A stretch of DNA of 64,000 nucleotides from CAVVSQ01 sp963848825 (GTDB lineage Bacteria > Planctomycetota > Planctomycetia > Gemmatales > Gemmataceae): NCBI GenBank assembly GCA_963848825.1, contig CAWKFA010000004.1, forward strand, positions 124,001-188,000. The letters run 5' to 3'. A model generated the notes under the pieces. The model worked only from the letters and a program-made list of their open reading frames with translations. It did no database searches and was not told where the DNA came from. Every line of letters starts with the position of its first letter. The first letter of the stretch is position 1. The position numbers and the translations under genes are program-made. Positions 22,449 through 32,711 of the stretch are shown here, one piece after another.

Positions 22449-24487
22449 ATGAAAAACTTTTTGCGGGCCATGCGTATGGCCTGGCCCTACCGCTATCGTA
22501 CCGTTCTCTCGGTAATATGCGCCTTGGTGGCCGCGGTTTTCTGGGGCCTCAACTTCACGGCCATTTACCCCATCTTGAAGATCGTCGGCGGTAAACAGAA
22601 CCTGCAGGAATGGGTCACCAACTGCATTGACAACGTTCACAAGGATCAAATCGATCCTCTCAAGGCCGACGTGGACCGGCTCACGGCCAAGCTCGAAAAA
22701 AACCAAAAGCGGGCAGGCGGCACCGAACAGGACCTCCACGATCGTGATCGTGACAATCGGCAGATAACAGGCGAACTGGCCAAGGTGGAGAGCAAATTGG
22801 AGGGGCGCGCCAGGACGATTATCGCCTCCAGGTGCTCAAGCGCTACATTTTCATGCTTTGTCCGACAGGGCAGTTCCAGACCCTGGCGATGATATTGGGC
22901 CTCTTTCTGCTGGCGGTGGCGCTCAAAGGCTTTTTTGAGTTCGGCCAGGAGTCGCTGGTAGGTAGTGTCGTCAATCGTATCCTGTTCGACCTGCGCAATC
23001 GCTTCTTCCGCCGCGCCATTCGCCTCGACGCCAATAGTTTTTCCGAGGCCGGCACGGGTGAGATGATTGCCCGCTTCACGAACGATATGGAGCTCCTGGG
23101 CACCGGACAAAAGACCCTGCTCGGCAAAGTCATCGCCGAGCCGCTGCGGGCCATGGCCTGCGTGATTTTCGCGTGCTGGATTAGCTGGAAGCTGACCTTC
23201 ATGTTCCTGGTCCTGGTGCCAATCGCGCTCTTCGTGTTGACGAAGATCGGTCGCGTCATGAAGCGCGCAACGCGCCGGCTTCTGGAACGCATGTCGGATA
23301 TTTACAGGATCCTCCAAGAAACCTTTCTTGGCATCCGTATCGTCAAGGCATTTACCAACGAGGCGGCCGAAAGAAGTCGCTTTCGGGCCGCGCTCAAGGA
23401 ATATTATCACAAGGCCATGCTCGTCATTAATCTGGACGCGTTGGCCGGCCCCATTATCGAGCTTCTGGGGATGGTGGCGATCGTGGGTGCTCTTCTCGCT
23501 GGCGCCTATCTCGTGATCGAAAGACAAACGCACCTCCTCGGCATCCGGATGACTAATTATCCTTTGGAGCCCGAGTCCCTATTGCAGCTTTACGCTCTGC
23601 TGGCCGCGATCGCGGACCCGGTGCGCAAGCTTTCCAACGTCTACACCCGCGTGCAGTCGGGCTGCGCCGCCGCGGACCGCATCTTCCACTACATCGACAA
23701 GGAACCCAAGGTGCTGGTCAATAGCGCCGGCCCCTACCTGGAACGCCATCATTCGTCCATCGTGTTCGAAAATGTTTGTTTTTCCTACACCCCCGGACAC
23801 CCCATCCTTACTGGCGTGAGTCTCTCGGTGAAGCATGGGGAAACCATCGCGCTGGTCGGCAAGAATGGCTGTGGCAAGTCCACCATGCTCGGGTTTCTGG
23901 CAAGGTTTTATGACCCCGATCATGGTTCCGTCATGATCGACGGCATTGATCTGCGCGTCGCGAATTTGCGTTCGCTGCGCAAGCAGGTCGCGCTGGTGAC
24001 CCAGGACACCTTCTTGTTCGATACCACCATCGCCAACAACATCGGCTACGGTTGCAAAAACGTCACCCGTGCGCGCATCGAACAGGCCGCCATGCAAGCC
24101 AAGGCGCACGAGATTATCCTCAAACAGATCAACGGCTACGACACCCGCGTCGGCGAGGCGGCCTCGAAGCTTTCGGGGGGTCAGCGCCAGCGCATCGCGC
24201 TTGCCCGCGCCATCCTGCGCAATCCAAGCATCCTTATCCTCGATGAATTTACCAGCGCCGCGGACGCCGAAGCAGAGATGGAAGTGCATCGCCTTCTACG
24301 GGAATTTATCAAGGGACGCACGACGTTTTTGATTACTCATCGCCTCAACACGCTCGAAATAGCGGACCGCATCGTCGTTCTGGATCAGGGACGCATCGTC
24401 GCCGTCGGTTGCCATGCTGAATTGCTACGAACCTGCAATATCTACCAGCGCCTGCATGAAGCTCAGTTCCAGCGGATGGTCGCCTGA
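22449..24487 (+). pseudogene. MsbA-like ABC exporter (fused membrane and ATPase domains), one frameshift
   Basis: Start ATG 22449 with AGGAAGG upstream. First frame to about 22805: TM1 (VLSVICALVAAVFWGLNFTA) and a highly charged 60-90 residue region (DPLKADVDRLTAKLEKNQKR) before the shift in GGAGGGGCGCGCC. Second frame (about 22810-24487): the remaining TM helices, then an ATPase with Walker A GKNGCGKST, Q-loop VTQDTFLFD, signature KLSGGQRQRIALARAI, Walker B ILILDEFTSAAD and H-loop ITHRLN. A homodimeric type IV exporter, probably of lipid or glycolipid. The long charged insertion between TM1 and TM2, predicted outside the cytoplasm, is unusual for MsbA. Two envelope glycosyltransferase genes follow, supporting a lipid A or glycolipid role. 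Confidence 0.88.
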
Positions 24488-24509
24488 CGTGGGCTGTGCG
24501 GAGTGATCC

Positions 24510-26042
24510 ATGAGCGTGCCTGGTCCCGCGGCCTCCACCGCCTTCAACAAGTCTCATCTTGCCCTGCCCGTTTTGCTGCTCTTCTGCGGTTATCTCTTTT
24601 TTTGTGGGCTGGGCGACCGTGATTTATTGAGTAGCCACGAAGCGCGCACTGCCCAGAATGGGCAAATGATCCTTGACGAGGGTTGCTGGGGCTTGCCGCG
24701 CCTCTTCGACGGTCATCTGGAACTGCAAAAACCGCCGCTTTATTACTGGCTGGTGGCCCTGCTGGGCAAGTTGGCGGGTGGTCAGGTAGGCGCTGGGCAG
24801 TGCGCTTGCCGGCGGCGCTGTCCGCGCTGGGCTGTGTGCTATTTGTTTATTATTTTGCCCGCAAAGTAGGCCGCGCGGGGGCCGGCTGCGTGGCGGCCAT
24901 CGTACTCGCCAGTTGCCTGCACTTCACTTCGCTGGCGCGCATTGGCCGCATTGACATGCCGCTGACACTCGCGGTCAGTCTGGCGGCGGGCAGCTTCTTT
25001 GTGGGCCTCCACACGAGCACGGTGAACCCAGCAAGGTCCGCCTGGCCCTGGTTTCTCCTGGGGTACATCAGTATTGCCGTGGGAATTCTCCTGAAGGGGC
25101 CCATCGCGCTTGTATTCGTCATGGCCATTGTCGCTACCTGGGCAGTTGTCCGGCGGCACCTGGGCGCGACGAGGTAAACCTCCCGCCCGCGAGTGGCCTG
25201 GGCAGGTCCCTTTGCTGGGGAATTCCGCTGGTGATATTGGTGGCGGCCCCATGGTTTGTGTGGGCCAACATAGAAACGAATAACCAAATTTGGGATATCT
25301 TCTTTTGGTATCACAACGTCGAACGTGGCCTGGGAGGCGCCGAAACGCTGGCTGCCCATCCCTTCTGGTTTTACGGGCCACGCAGCGCGCTCGATTTGTT
25401 GCCCTGGAGCCCGCTGTTGTTGCCGGCGCTCTGGTACTTTTGGCGGAGCACCGACTGGCGGGGCGATTCTCTGGCCTGTTTTGGTGGGCTGTGGTTTCTC
25501 GTCGTATTCGGCATTCTTTCTTGCATGCGCTTCAAACGGGCAGACTACTTGCTGCCGGCCTACCCCGGCGAGCTTTGTTCCTTGGGTCCGTCGCGGAAAG
25601 AGCCTGGCAAGCGCACCGCCTGGCTGCTCCGGCATCCGCCCGGGCCCTATTGAGAGTGGGAGCCATGGTCCTGACGGCTTATAGTCTCGGTTGGGGACTT
25701 TATAATTTCTGGGTCGTCCCACGACAGGAGGCGGACTGGCCTTACTATCAACTTGCGCGCGACATCCGTGCTCACACCGATAAACCCGTGATCTTTTTTC
25801 GGGCCGAGACACACGTGCTTGCCTTTCATGTAGGCCGGCCCCTCGACACGATTCTGGAGTGGGAGAACCTCGATGTGTGGGCCAGCCAGCCATTCCCGGT
25901 TTATTTCGTGATGCCGCCCGATTGTGCGCACGACTGGCCCCGTCATTTGGCAAAGGGCAAACTGGAGGAGGTTTTTCGCACGTCCGACCATGCCTGGGGA
26001 AAGCAAGAACGCCCTCTGGTGGTATTGCGAAGCTATCCGTAA
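24510..26042 (+). pseudogene. GT39/ArnT-like membrane glycosyltransferase, frameshifted
   Basis: Starts 22 bases after the ABC gene. Piece 1 (24510 to about 24790): GLGDRDLLSSHEARTAQNGQ, in which the acidic/His/Glu residues match the first loop of ArnT-type polyprenyl-phosphate-sugar transferases, and QKPPLYYWLVAL. Piece 2 (to about 25175): RLPAALSALGCVLFVYY, LARIGRIDMPLTLAVS and GILLKGPIALVF. Piece 3 (about 25200-25570): VAAPWFVWAN, WDIFFWYHNVERGLGG, FKRADYLLPAYPG. Piece 4 (to 26042): the soluble C-terminal domain, DKPVIFFRAETHVLAFHVG. Three indels break the gene. Together with the flanking transporter and GT2 gene it fits envelope glycolipid modification. Confidence 0.83.
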
Positions 26043-26052
26043 AAAATGATCC

Positions 26053-26866
26053 ATGTCCGAAACACTCGAACGCCTGTCGATGGCACAGGCGCCCCTCTCT
26101 GTCTTGCTGATCGCGTTTAACGCCGGCGACGGCCTGGAAGCGGTCATCGGCGCCTGGGACAAATATCTCGCTGGGCTGGCGCGTTCCTACGAAATCCTCG
26201 TTGTGAACGACGGCAGTTCAGATGACACTCGTGCAGCGCGCCGACCGCCTTGCCAGCGAAAACTCGCACGTGCGACTTCAGCACCATGATCAACATAGGG
26301 GCACCGGCGCGGCCTTGCGCACGGGACTGCAAATGGCGCAGTATCCCCTACTAGTCACCGCCCCCTGCGATAAACAGTTCGAGCCCACCGATCTCTATCG
26401 GCTACTGGAAGCTGTCGATCAGGTCGACCTGGTTACGGGCTATCGCGTGGGCTGGCAACGGCCAGCACTGGTGCGCTGGTGGGATGCCGGCCAGCGTTTG
26501 CTGAGTCGGGTTCTTTTCGGCGCAGCGCGCGAGCCCCGTAGCTGCTGGGTTGGCTGGACAGGGTGGGGACGTCGATGGCAGGCTCGATGGGTTTTTGGCA
26601 TTCGCGTCCAGGACCCCGAGTGCCCTTTGCGCGTCTATCGCCGTGCCATCTTCAAACGAATAGTGCTCCAGAGCGATGGCCCCGTCGCGCAAATTGAGAT
26701 TCTGGCCAAGGCAAACCATCTTGAGTGCCTCATGGCCGAGGTGCCGGTGGCCTGGTCGCCTCCCGCCGGAAGCGGTTCCCACGATCCGGCCTATCGTTCC
26801 GCAAGTAAGGAAATGCGGCAGCTTTTCTCTAAGCCCGTTTTCGAGTCCAGTACTACAACGAGATGA
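26053..26866 (+). pseudogene. GT2 glycosyltransferase (polyprenyl-phosphate-sugar synthase-like), one frameshift
   Basis: Piece 1 (26053 to about 26225) has the GT-A start SVLLIAFNAGDGLEAVI and YEILVVNDGSSDDT, the nucleotide-sugar binding DxS region. Piece 2 (about 26225-26866) has GTGAALRTGLQMAQYP, LVTAPCDKQFEPTDLYRLL in place of the DxD region, VQDPECPLRVYRR and PVAQIEILAKA. This resembles dolichol-phosphate-mannose synthase-like enzymes that charge the lipid carrier used by GT39 proteins, and the GT39 gene ends 11 bases upstream. Its stop abuts the stop of the convergent lipoprotein gene. Confidence 0.83.
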
Positions 26867-27325
26867 TCAGCGCTCCACGGCAACGGTGGTGTTGGTCTTG
26901 GCGGTAACGGTTGGCGGCACTTCGGTCGGGGTACCAAGTGCGGCCTTGGCAGTTTGCATCAAGGCGTCCTTGGGCATTTTCTCCCCGCGCGTCTTCCAGC
27001 TAATGTCACGCGAAAAAGGGCCAGGATTGTAAATACGAAAGTGGTTGGGCTGCTGTTCCTCGATCTTGCAGTCATTCCACGCATTTTCCACGGTCAAGTT
27101 CGGGGTCGCCACATAAGGATTAGGATAATAAACGTCGATTGACTGATGGGCCGGAACGGTCAGGGAGCCGCGTTCAAGGTGCGGATCGGCCGGCTCGACA
27201 ACTTCGGTGCGGCCTCCAATATTGAGACTCATACACCCCAGCGTCAAGCCGAGAAAGGTCGTGGCCCCAAGCAAAGCCAGGGCGCGTAGCCAGGGCGATA
27301 CCGCCCGCGATAGGTGGTTGTGCAT
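26867..27325 (-). CDS. Predicted lipoprotein
   Basis: 152 residues. A hydrophobic signal (LALLGATTFLGLTLGC) ends in a lipobox with Cys at about residue 31. The mature part contains SIDVYYPNPYVATPNLTVEN and FRIYNPGPFSRDISWKT, beta-rich, with a Thr/Val-rich tail. GGAGG lies 11 bases before the ATG. I do not recognise the domain. Convergent with the GT2 gene, with no gap between stops. Confidence 0.7.
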   Translation of the reverse strand: MHNHLSRAVSPWLRALALLGATTFLGLTLGCMSLNIGGRTEVVEPADPHLERGSLTVPAHQSIDVYYPNPYVATPNLTVENAWNDCKIEEQQPNHFRIYNPGPFSRDISWKTRGEKMPKDALMQTAKAALGTPTEVPPTVTAKTNTTVAVER

Positions 27326-27396
27326 GGGGCATAAACCTCCGGCCCAGAACTTTTGCTAAAGCGAGACGGAGGATAATAACGAAGGAAGGGCCGCTG

Positions 27397-27747
27397 TCAA
27401 GGCCGGGCGATATGAGAGACTTCCATGTAGGTCAGTTGTTTTTCAAACTCAAGTCCGACGCAGAAGGTTTTATTCTCCAGCGGCAGCGCCCAACATACCT
27501 TGGCGTGACGTTTGATGGCTTTGCGAAGGTGGCTAACATTGAGGGTGACTTCAACTTCATCCTTGGCGGCCAAAGGTTCGGACACGATGATCCGCACGCC
27601 GCCTTCACAGACATCCAGGAACTGCGCGACGATGTTCTTACCCAGGCCCATCGTACCACGGCGGCATTCGACATTGACGATGGCACGAGGCAGGCGGCGA
27701 CCCGCTTTGCGGCGATTCGAGACTTTTGGGGACGTGGCAACGGTCAT
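27397..27747 (-). CDS. PilZ-domain protein
   Basis: 116 residues from the ATG at 27747, which has GGAGG five bases upstream; a longer frame to 27783 lacks a site. It begins with the arginine-rich RRKAGRRLPRAIVNVECRRG, matching the RxxxR part of the c-di-GMP motif, and has LDVCEGGVRIIVSEPL in the place of the second motif (D/NxSxxG); the Ser is replaced by Glu, so c-di-GMP binding is uncertain. The end KTFCVGLEFEKQL is typical of the barrel. A cytoplasmic regulator of surface functions is the usual role. Confidence 0.75.
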   Translation of the reverse strand: MTVATSPKVSNRRKAGRRLPRAIVNVECRRGTMGLGKNIVAQFLDVCEGGVRIIVSEPLAAKDEVEVTLNVSHLRKAIKRHAKVCWALPLENKTFCVGLEFEKQLTYMEVSHIARP

Positions 27748-27821
27748 GGTTTCCTCCAAATAACCATAGGTTATGCCCGGCAATTGTCAAAAAACCTCCC
27801 AATCCCTTATAAGATACCCCC

Positions 27822-28199
27822 ATGATGCATTCCGAAATGGTCTACGTACGCCGGGTGAAAGGCAAAGGACGAGGCGTTTTCGCGCTTCGCCCAATCAAGA
27901 AAGGAGAAATGATCGAAAAGGTGCCGGTGCTTCTCGTGCCTACCGAAAACCTGGTGGGTGGCCTGCACAACCCCGCACTGGCCCGGTTCGTGTACCTATG
28001 GGACAAGAAAAATGTTGCTATAAGTCTAGGTTATGGATCACTTTACAATCATTCTTATACCCCAAACGCCGATTACGACTTTGGGCCCATGACGATCATC
28101 TATACGGCTCTCCGCGATATCGCCCGCGACGAGGAGATTACCATTAACTATAACGGCGACCCCGAAGACACATCCGAAGTCAGCTTCAAAGTAGTTTAA
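27822..28199 (+). CDS. SET-domain protein lysine methyltransferase-like
   Basis: 125 residues, a minimal SET domain. Motifs in order: GKGRGVFALRPIKKGEMIEK (residues 14-33, cofactor-binding), SLYNHSYTPNADYDF (NH and N of the SET core, about 75-89), IARDEEITINYNG (the catalytic Tyr region, about 105-117). No post-SET cysteines. It would transfer a methyl group from SAM to a protein lysine; bacterial targets are rarely known. Divergent from the PilZ gene. An alternative ATG is the second codon. Frame intact. Confidence 0.85.
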   Translation: MMHSEMVYVRRVKGKGRGVFALRPIKKGEMIEKVPVLLVPTENLVGGLHNPALARFVYLWDKKNVAISLGYGSLYNHSYTPNADYDFGPMTIIYTALRDIARDEEITINYNGDPEDTSEVSFKVV

Positions 28200-28393
28200 C
28201 CCCCCAAGCAAGCGAAGCCACCTGCATGAAGGGGCTTTCGGAGTGAATGTCAGGAAACGCCAACAGCTGGCCAAACGCCAGCTTCGGATGCAGACGTCAC
28301 GACCAATCCGGAGTGGCGTCGGCAGTAGGGGATGCCGGGCGAAAAATGGTATGTATGCGTGCACCGGGCACCCCCCTTCACGACGCATATCAT

Positions 28394-28441
28394 TTTGCAT
28401 GGCAATTTGCATGGCAATTTGCATGGCAATTTGCATGGCAT
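28394..28441 (+). repeat. 12-bp tandem repeat, four copies
   Basis: The unit TTTGCATGGCAA is repeated four times with only end variation, followed by a T run. It lies in a gene-free stretch (28200-29035). The short open frames through it on both strands only reflect the repeat length being a multiple of three. Confidence 0.85.
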
Positions 28442-28498
28442 TTTTTTATGTGGCGGCGCTGCCTTGCCTGGCATTTGGCATGACAAATACAGGTGGAA

Positions 28499-28850
28499 GA
28501 GCAGTGGTATTCGTCCCCTGCCGCCTCGTGCGGCAGGAAGGAAAGGTCTCCCGCTAGAGGCGGGAGAGCAGTGGTATTCGTCCCCTGCCGCCTTGTGCGG
28601 CAGGAACGAAAGGTCTCCCGCTAGAGGTGGGAGAGCAGTCGTATTCGTCCCCTGCCGCCTTGTGCGGCAGGAACGAAAGGTCTCCCGCTAGAGAAGATGG
28701 CGGCGACCGTAAAACGGATGCGGGGAATGTTGGTTTTTTGGTGCAGACCTTTCGTTCCTGCCACGCAAGGTGGCAGGGGACGGGGCCGGGTAGCTTGATT
28801 TTCTAGCAATAGACCTTTCGTTCCTGCCACGCGAGGTGGCAGGGGACGGG
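28499..28850. repeat. Palindromic repeat cluster: three 67-bp tandem units and two inverted partial units
   Basis: Units start at 28499, 28566 and 28633, exactly 67 bp apart and nearly identical. Each holds two hairpins: CCTGCCGC...GCGGCAGG and CTCCCGCTAGAGGCGGGAG. Two further partial copies in the opposite orientation lie at about 28744-28782 and 28811-28850 (CCTTTCGTTCCTGCCAC, then TGGCAGGGGACGGG). This is a REP/BIME-like arrangement. No gene is visible from 28200 to 29035 apart from these repeats. Confidence 0.85.
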
Positions 28851-29035
28851 GAGCGGCGGCTTAGCATTGAGGTGCTGCCGATTTGACGGACAGGCGGACT
28901 CCTTATTCACGATCAGGAATCGGGGAATGGACCGCTCGGTTCCGCTTTTTAGCCAGAGGGCCAGCGCCTATCAAACGTTGGTTAACGTACGAACGTTCGA
29001 GAGAAAAAGGGGCCTGACCCTAATCCCGACACCTT

Positions 29036-29464
29036 TCAATCGTCTTCGATCTTGAGAGAATGGCAGATCGCCCGCAAGACAGGTTCGTTGCGAGGGCTTT
29101 CGAGGTCGTTGATTTGCCACATCAGGAGCAGGGTGCCGCCGCCGCTATAAAGGCTGCGGATCCAACCGGTGTTGGTGAGGTCCAGGCTGAAGAAGCGGAC
29201 GTTATAACCCAGGGCGGGCTGGCCAGCCACGGTATCCGAGCACTCATCGGCCTCGAGGTCTTTATACTCTTCCTTGAGAGCATCCAGGGCAGCCAGTGCC
29301 ATCTCTTCCATTTCCGGCATTTCGGCATCCAGCGATACTACCAGTAAGGCGGTTTCGGGGCTTTGGACGGCAATCGTCCAGCCGGTTTCCGTTTCCTCGC
29401 GCTGGATTTCCCAATTTTCGGGATAAAGAAACTGAATACCATCTTCATTGAAATGGGCGGCCAT
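29036..29464 (-). CDS. Conserved hypothetical protein
   Basis: 142 residues, soluble, acidic. FNEDGIQFLYPENWEIQREE followed by TGWTIAVQSPETALLVVSLD resembles the start of PsbP/DcrB-like folds; GQPALGYNVRFFSLDLTNTG and the final AICHSLKIED agree with that fold family, but the match is from memory of the pattern. Start ATG at 29464 without a strong ribosome binding site. It lies 58 bases downstream of the methyltransferase gene in the same direction and could be the last gene of that operon. Function unknown. Confidence 0.65.
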   Translation of the reverse strand: MAAHFNEDGIQFLYPENWEIQREETETGWTIAVQSPETALLVVSLDAEMPEMEEMALAALDALKEEYKDLEADECSDTVAGQPALGYNVRFFSLDLTNTGWIRSLYSGGGTLLLMWQINDLESPRNEPVLRAICHSLKIEDD

Positions 29465-29521
29465 GGAACACCGTTGAAGAAACCAAACCGCTCCTTGGAC
29501 TTACAGAGGACACCTGTGCCG

Positions 29522-30252
29522 TCAGATGCGCTGTAATTCAATGATTATGCCGCCGAGTCGAAACATGGCGTGCAAGCTCGAAAAATAATGAGGCTTCCGC
29601 CACTGGAGACCACATTCGCCACAGACGCGACGCAGCTCATGGCGATTGTAGGTGCGGCAATGCCACATCCGGCTGCACATGGAGCCGGTAAAGGTATCTT
29701 CCGTGGCCAGGAGGAGCATCTTGCCGCCTGGCCGCATCACCCGTGCCAGCTCCATGAGGCCCGGACGGGGATCGGGGAGGTGCTCGAGCACATAGCCGCA
29801 GACGACGGCATCGAACAAGCCGCTGGCGAACGGCAATTTGGTAAGATCGGCGGCCACGTGGCCGATACGCGAGGAATGCAAACGGCGCCGGGCCCTCTTG
29901 AGCATGCGCTGTGATAAATCGAAACCGGTGATGAAGGCATCATCATCGGCCCAGCGCAACAAGAACCTCGAATCGCGCCCATTGCCGCAGCCGGCGTCGA
30001 GAATGCGCTTGCAACCACGCACGTCAAAGGCATCGGGTCGAATGAGCCGGCCGGCAAGCGCTTCATGTCCCGTCACCAGGCCGGTGATGCCGGTCAGCTT
30101 GCCGGCGATGCCGTCGTAATGGCCCTGAATAAAGTTGCGATATTCCCGATAGGGCTGACGGTTCAATTTCTTGGAAGCAAGCGCACTTTGAGCCCGCGCT
30201 GCTTGGAAAGTTCCGTCCGTTCCGATGGCTGCAGCACGTGCGGTGATTTCAT
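29522..30252 (-). pseudogene. Class I SAM-dependent methyltransferase, one frameshift near the start
   Basis: The core reads ILDAGCGNGRDSRFLL (motif I, about residue 55), ITGFDLSQRMLKRA, HVAADLTKLPFASGLFDAVV and YVLEHLPDPRPGLMELARVM, a standard Methyltransf_11 fold. The open core frame reaches only to a TTG at 30166. A better start is the ATG at 30252 (MKSPHVLQPSERTELSKQ), one base after the stop of the BatA-like gene; it joins the core after a shift near 30170. The acceptor is unknown. Position suggests it is co-transcribed with the MoxR-VWA operon. Confidence 0.8.
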
Positions 30253-30253
30253 G

Positions 30254-32711
30254 TCATCTCTCAAGAGGCCAACGACTCAATCGCATCGAGCGCTCGGGCC
30301 ACAACCGGAAGGCGGCCGCGTCAGAGGGAAACACGCTTATTATATATGTACCACTCGACCATTAATAAAACCACGGCCAAAACCAAAATGACTTTCCACA
30401 GCTCGCGCGGCTGCGACAGGTCGCGGCCCGTGACGAAGCGTTCGGTGCCGATGCGGATTTCTTCGCGCGGTTCGATGTTGCTTTCGTTGGCATCGAGCAA
30501 ATTGACCGCGAAATGACCGACACCCTGATCATCACGGCGCAGCCCATAGACACCTACCCGGTCGGTATCCTGGTAGACAAATTCGGCCGCGCTGGCCGCG
30601 CGTCACTTCCACCATGGCGCCGACCGGCGGCGTTACCGTTAGTTTTTGCACCCCCGCTTCGGGCCGTAATACCATCGGCTCGCCAGGCTGCACGGACACG
30701 GATCGGGCCGCGTCGTCAACATTGGCCAAAAGATAAATGACATTCCGCATAAATAACGGGAAGCTTGGCTGGAGGGGCCAGTTCGTGAGCAAATCACCTT
30801 CATCGGAGACCAGGGCAAAGGACATGACCAGGTCGGTGTAAGCACCTCGTCCAAGCGTAAACAGAACCGGCACATTTTGGCTCGTCTCCAGCAGCTTGGT
30901 CACGGCCGGTACGGTTCGGCGCCGAGGGTCGGTGTCGGGCAGATCGAACAGCGGTTTGACCTTTTCATCCAGGTCTTTCCGCAGGTCGAGGGCGAACGCT
31001 TCGTTGACGCCGATGTCATACAGCGTGGACAGAAATCTGAGTAACGGATGACTGCTCTTGCTGACGAAAATCGTTGGGTTTTTCAGCATCTGGGTGGGGC
31101 GTTTCCAGGGGGGTGGCGCCGATCGATAAACATGGTGTTGGCCTGCGGCATGTCGCTTTCGTCCGCGGGGGCGCAGCGATCAAATATGACCAGGTCCACT
31201 TCACCAGCGGCCACTTTTTTACGATAAGTCTCGCCACCAATGTTCTTGGCCGACAGGTGCTCGACACTGGCGACTTTTTGCGTCGCTTCCTGATTGAAAT
31301 AAGCGTCCAGGACTGCATTCTCCGGCCCGATGATGAGTACTTTGGCCTTGCGCAAGGTCCCCAGCACCAGCCAGGCGTTGTCGTCCAGAGGAAAGTCATC
31401 TTTGGAATCGGCCAGGTAGGCGTGCAGGACGATGTTGCTTCGCAGGTCCATGGGCGGCAACTCGAAAATCGGAGGATCGGACTTGCCGGTTTCAGAGTTG
31501 AGCACGTCACCGGGAATGTCTTTATCGTCCTCGTCCGTATCGGGGTCAGCTTTCCGGATAACACGCGGCGCCAGGCGCAACGTCATTTGCGCCGGATGGA
31601 TCAATTTGTTGCCTGAATAGACATCGAGGTGCAGCTTGACGACCGCCGGTTGTGCCCGATAGTTATGGACGCCGACGAGGACCTTGAGCTTGCCCACGTC
31701 GAGGTTCGCATCGCGCTTTTTTATCCAGCAGGCGCACGGCACTCAGGCGCGGTGATGCCGACATTGTCCACCTTGGCAGCGCCGGGTTGGCCCGCGCGGT
31801 GATAGCGAAGATTCAAATTGCCAAGTAGGCGGTTGCCAGTTTCCCTGGCATTGAGATTGGCGAGGCTGGCGTCCGTCAGCTTGGCGAACCGCCCATCCGA
31901 AAAAAGATGCACCGCCGCGGAGTATTTATTGTCGGTCGGCACCATCGTTCTTTCCTGGCCGGCCGGCACGTTGTCCACCGGCTGCGCGGCGGTGTCTTCG
32001 GTGGAACGAACCGGATTGGCCAGGCTTTCCGCCAGGGAAAGCACCTCTTCGATGCGGGTCGGCCGTTGCGTCTGTTCAATGCCGCGAATCGCCTCGCGCA
32101 GCTTGCCCCGATTGTTGGTGTAGGTCTGCAGGGTCGTGGCCTTCGAATTGAACACCAGGACCATGCCGTAATCGTCCTCACCGGCCGCGTCGATTTCCTT
32201 GAGCGCTTCTTCCTTGGCCCAGTCGAGGCGGCTCGGCAGGATGTCGGTGGCGGACATGCTGGCGGAATTATCGACGATGAGGATGTAGTGCCGGCTTTGG
32301 CTGGTGCTGCCGTGCAGGCGAATTCCCAGCAGCGCGTAGATCAAAAACAGCACGATTAAAACCTGCAACACCAACAAGATGTTTTCCCGCAGCCATTGAA
32401 ACAGGCTGTTGACGTGCAAATCTTCGATGCTCTTTTTCCAGAGGAACGTGCTCGGCACCTGCAACGGCTTACGCTTCAACTTGAGGAAGTAAAGCAGAAT
32501 AATGGCGAGAGGCAACAGGAGCACAGACCACGGTTACCACCGGCGGCAAGGCCGGATGATAGCTGAGCGAAAAGTTGTCCTGCAGCCAGGCATTGACGTC
32601 ATTCTCTATGCCAACCAGGCCAAGAATGCTGAGCACGACCCCCGGCAGGGCCGTCAAAAAAAGAGCGACCAGCGCCAGCGGAAACCAGGTACGTCTTAGC
32701 CACGCGAGCAT
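30254..32711 (-). pseudogene. BatA-like VWA-domain membrane protein, frameshifted
   Basis: Start ATG 32711 overlaps the stop of the DUF58 gene (TAATG). Pieces: 32711 to about 32525 (TM segment WFPLALVALFLTALPGVV), about 32524-31740 (LAIILLYFLKLKRKPLQVPS, a typical BatA start, then TM, then the VWA domain with VDNSASMSATD, a DxSxS MIDAS), about 31740-31085 (LDVGKLKVLVGVHNYRAQPA, an Ig-like region), about 31089-30560 (SKSSHPLLRFLSTLYD) and the end (WKVILVLAVVLLMVEWYIYN) with TGA at 30256-30254. At least four indels. Such proteins are partners of MoxR ATPases and DUF58 proteins in the cell envelope. Confidence 0.82.

Noticed and set aside
28499..28850. Possible CRISPR array because of regular 67-bp spacing
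   Set aside because: Whole units are repeated without variable spacers, copies exist in inverted orientation, and no cas genes are present.
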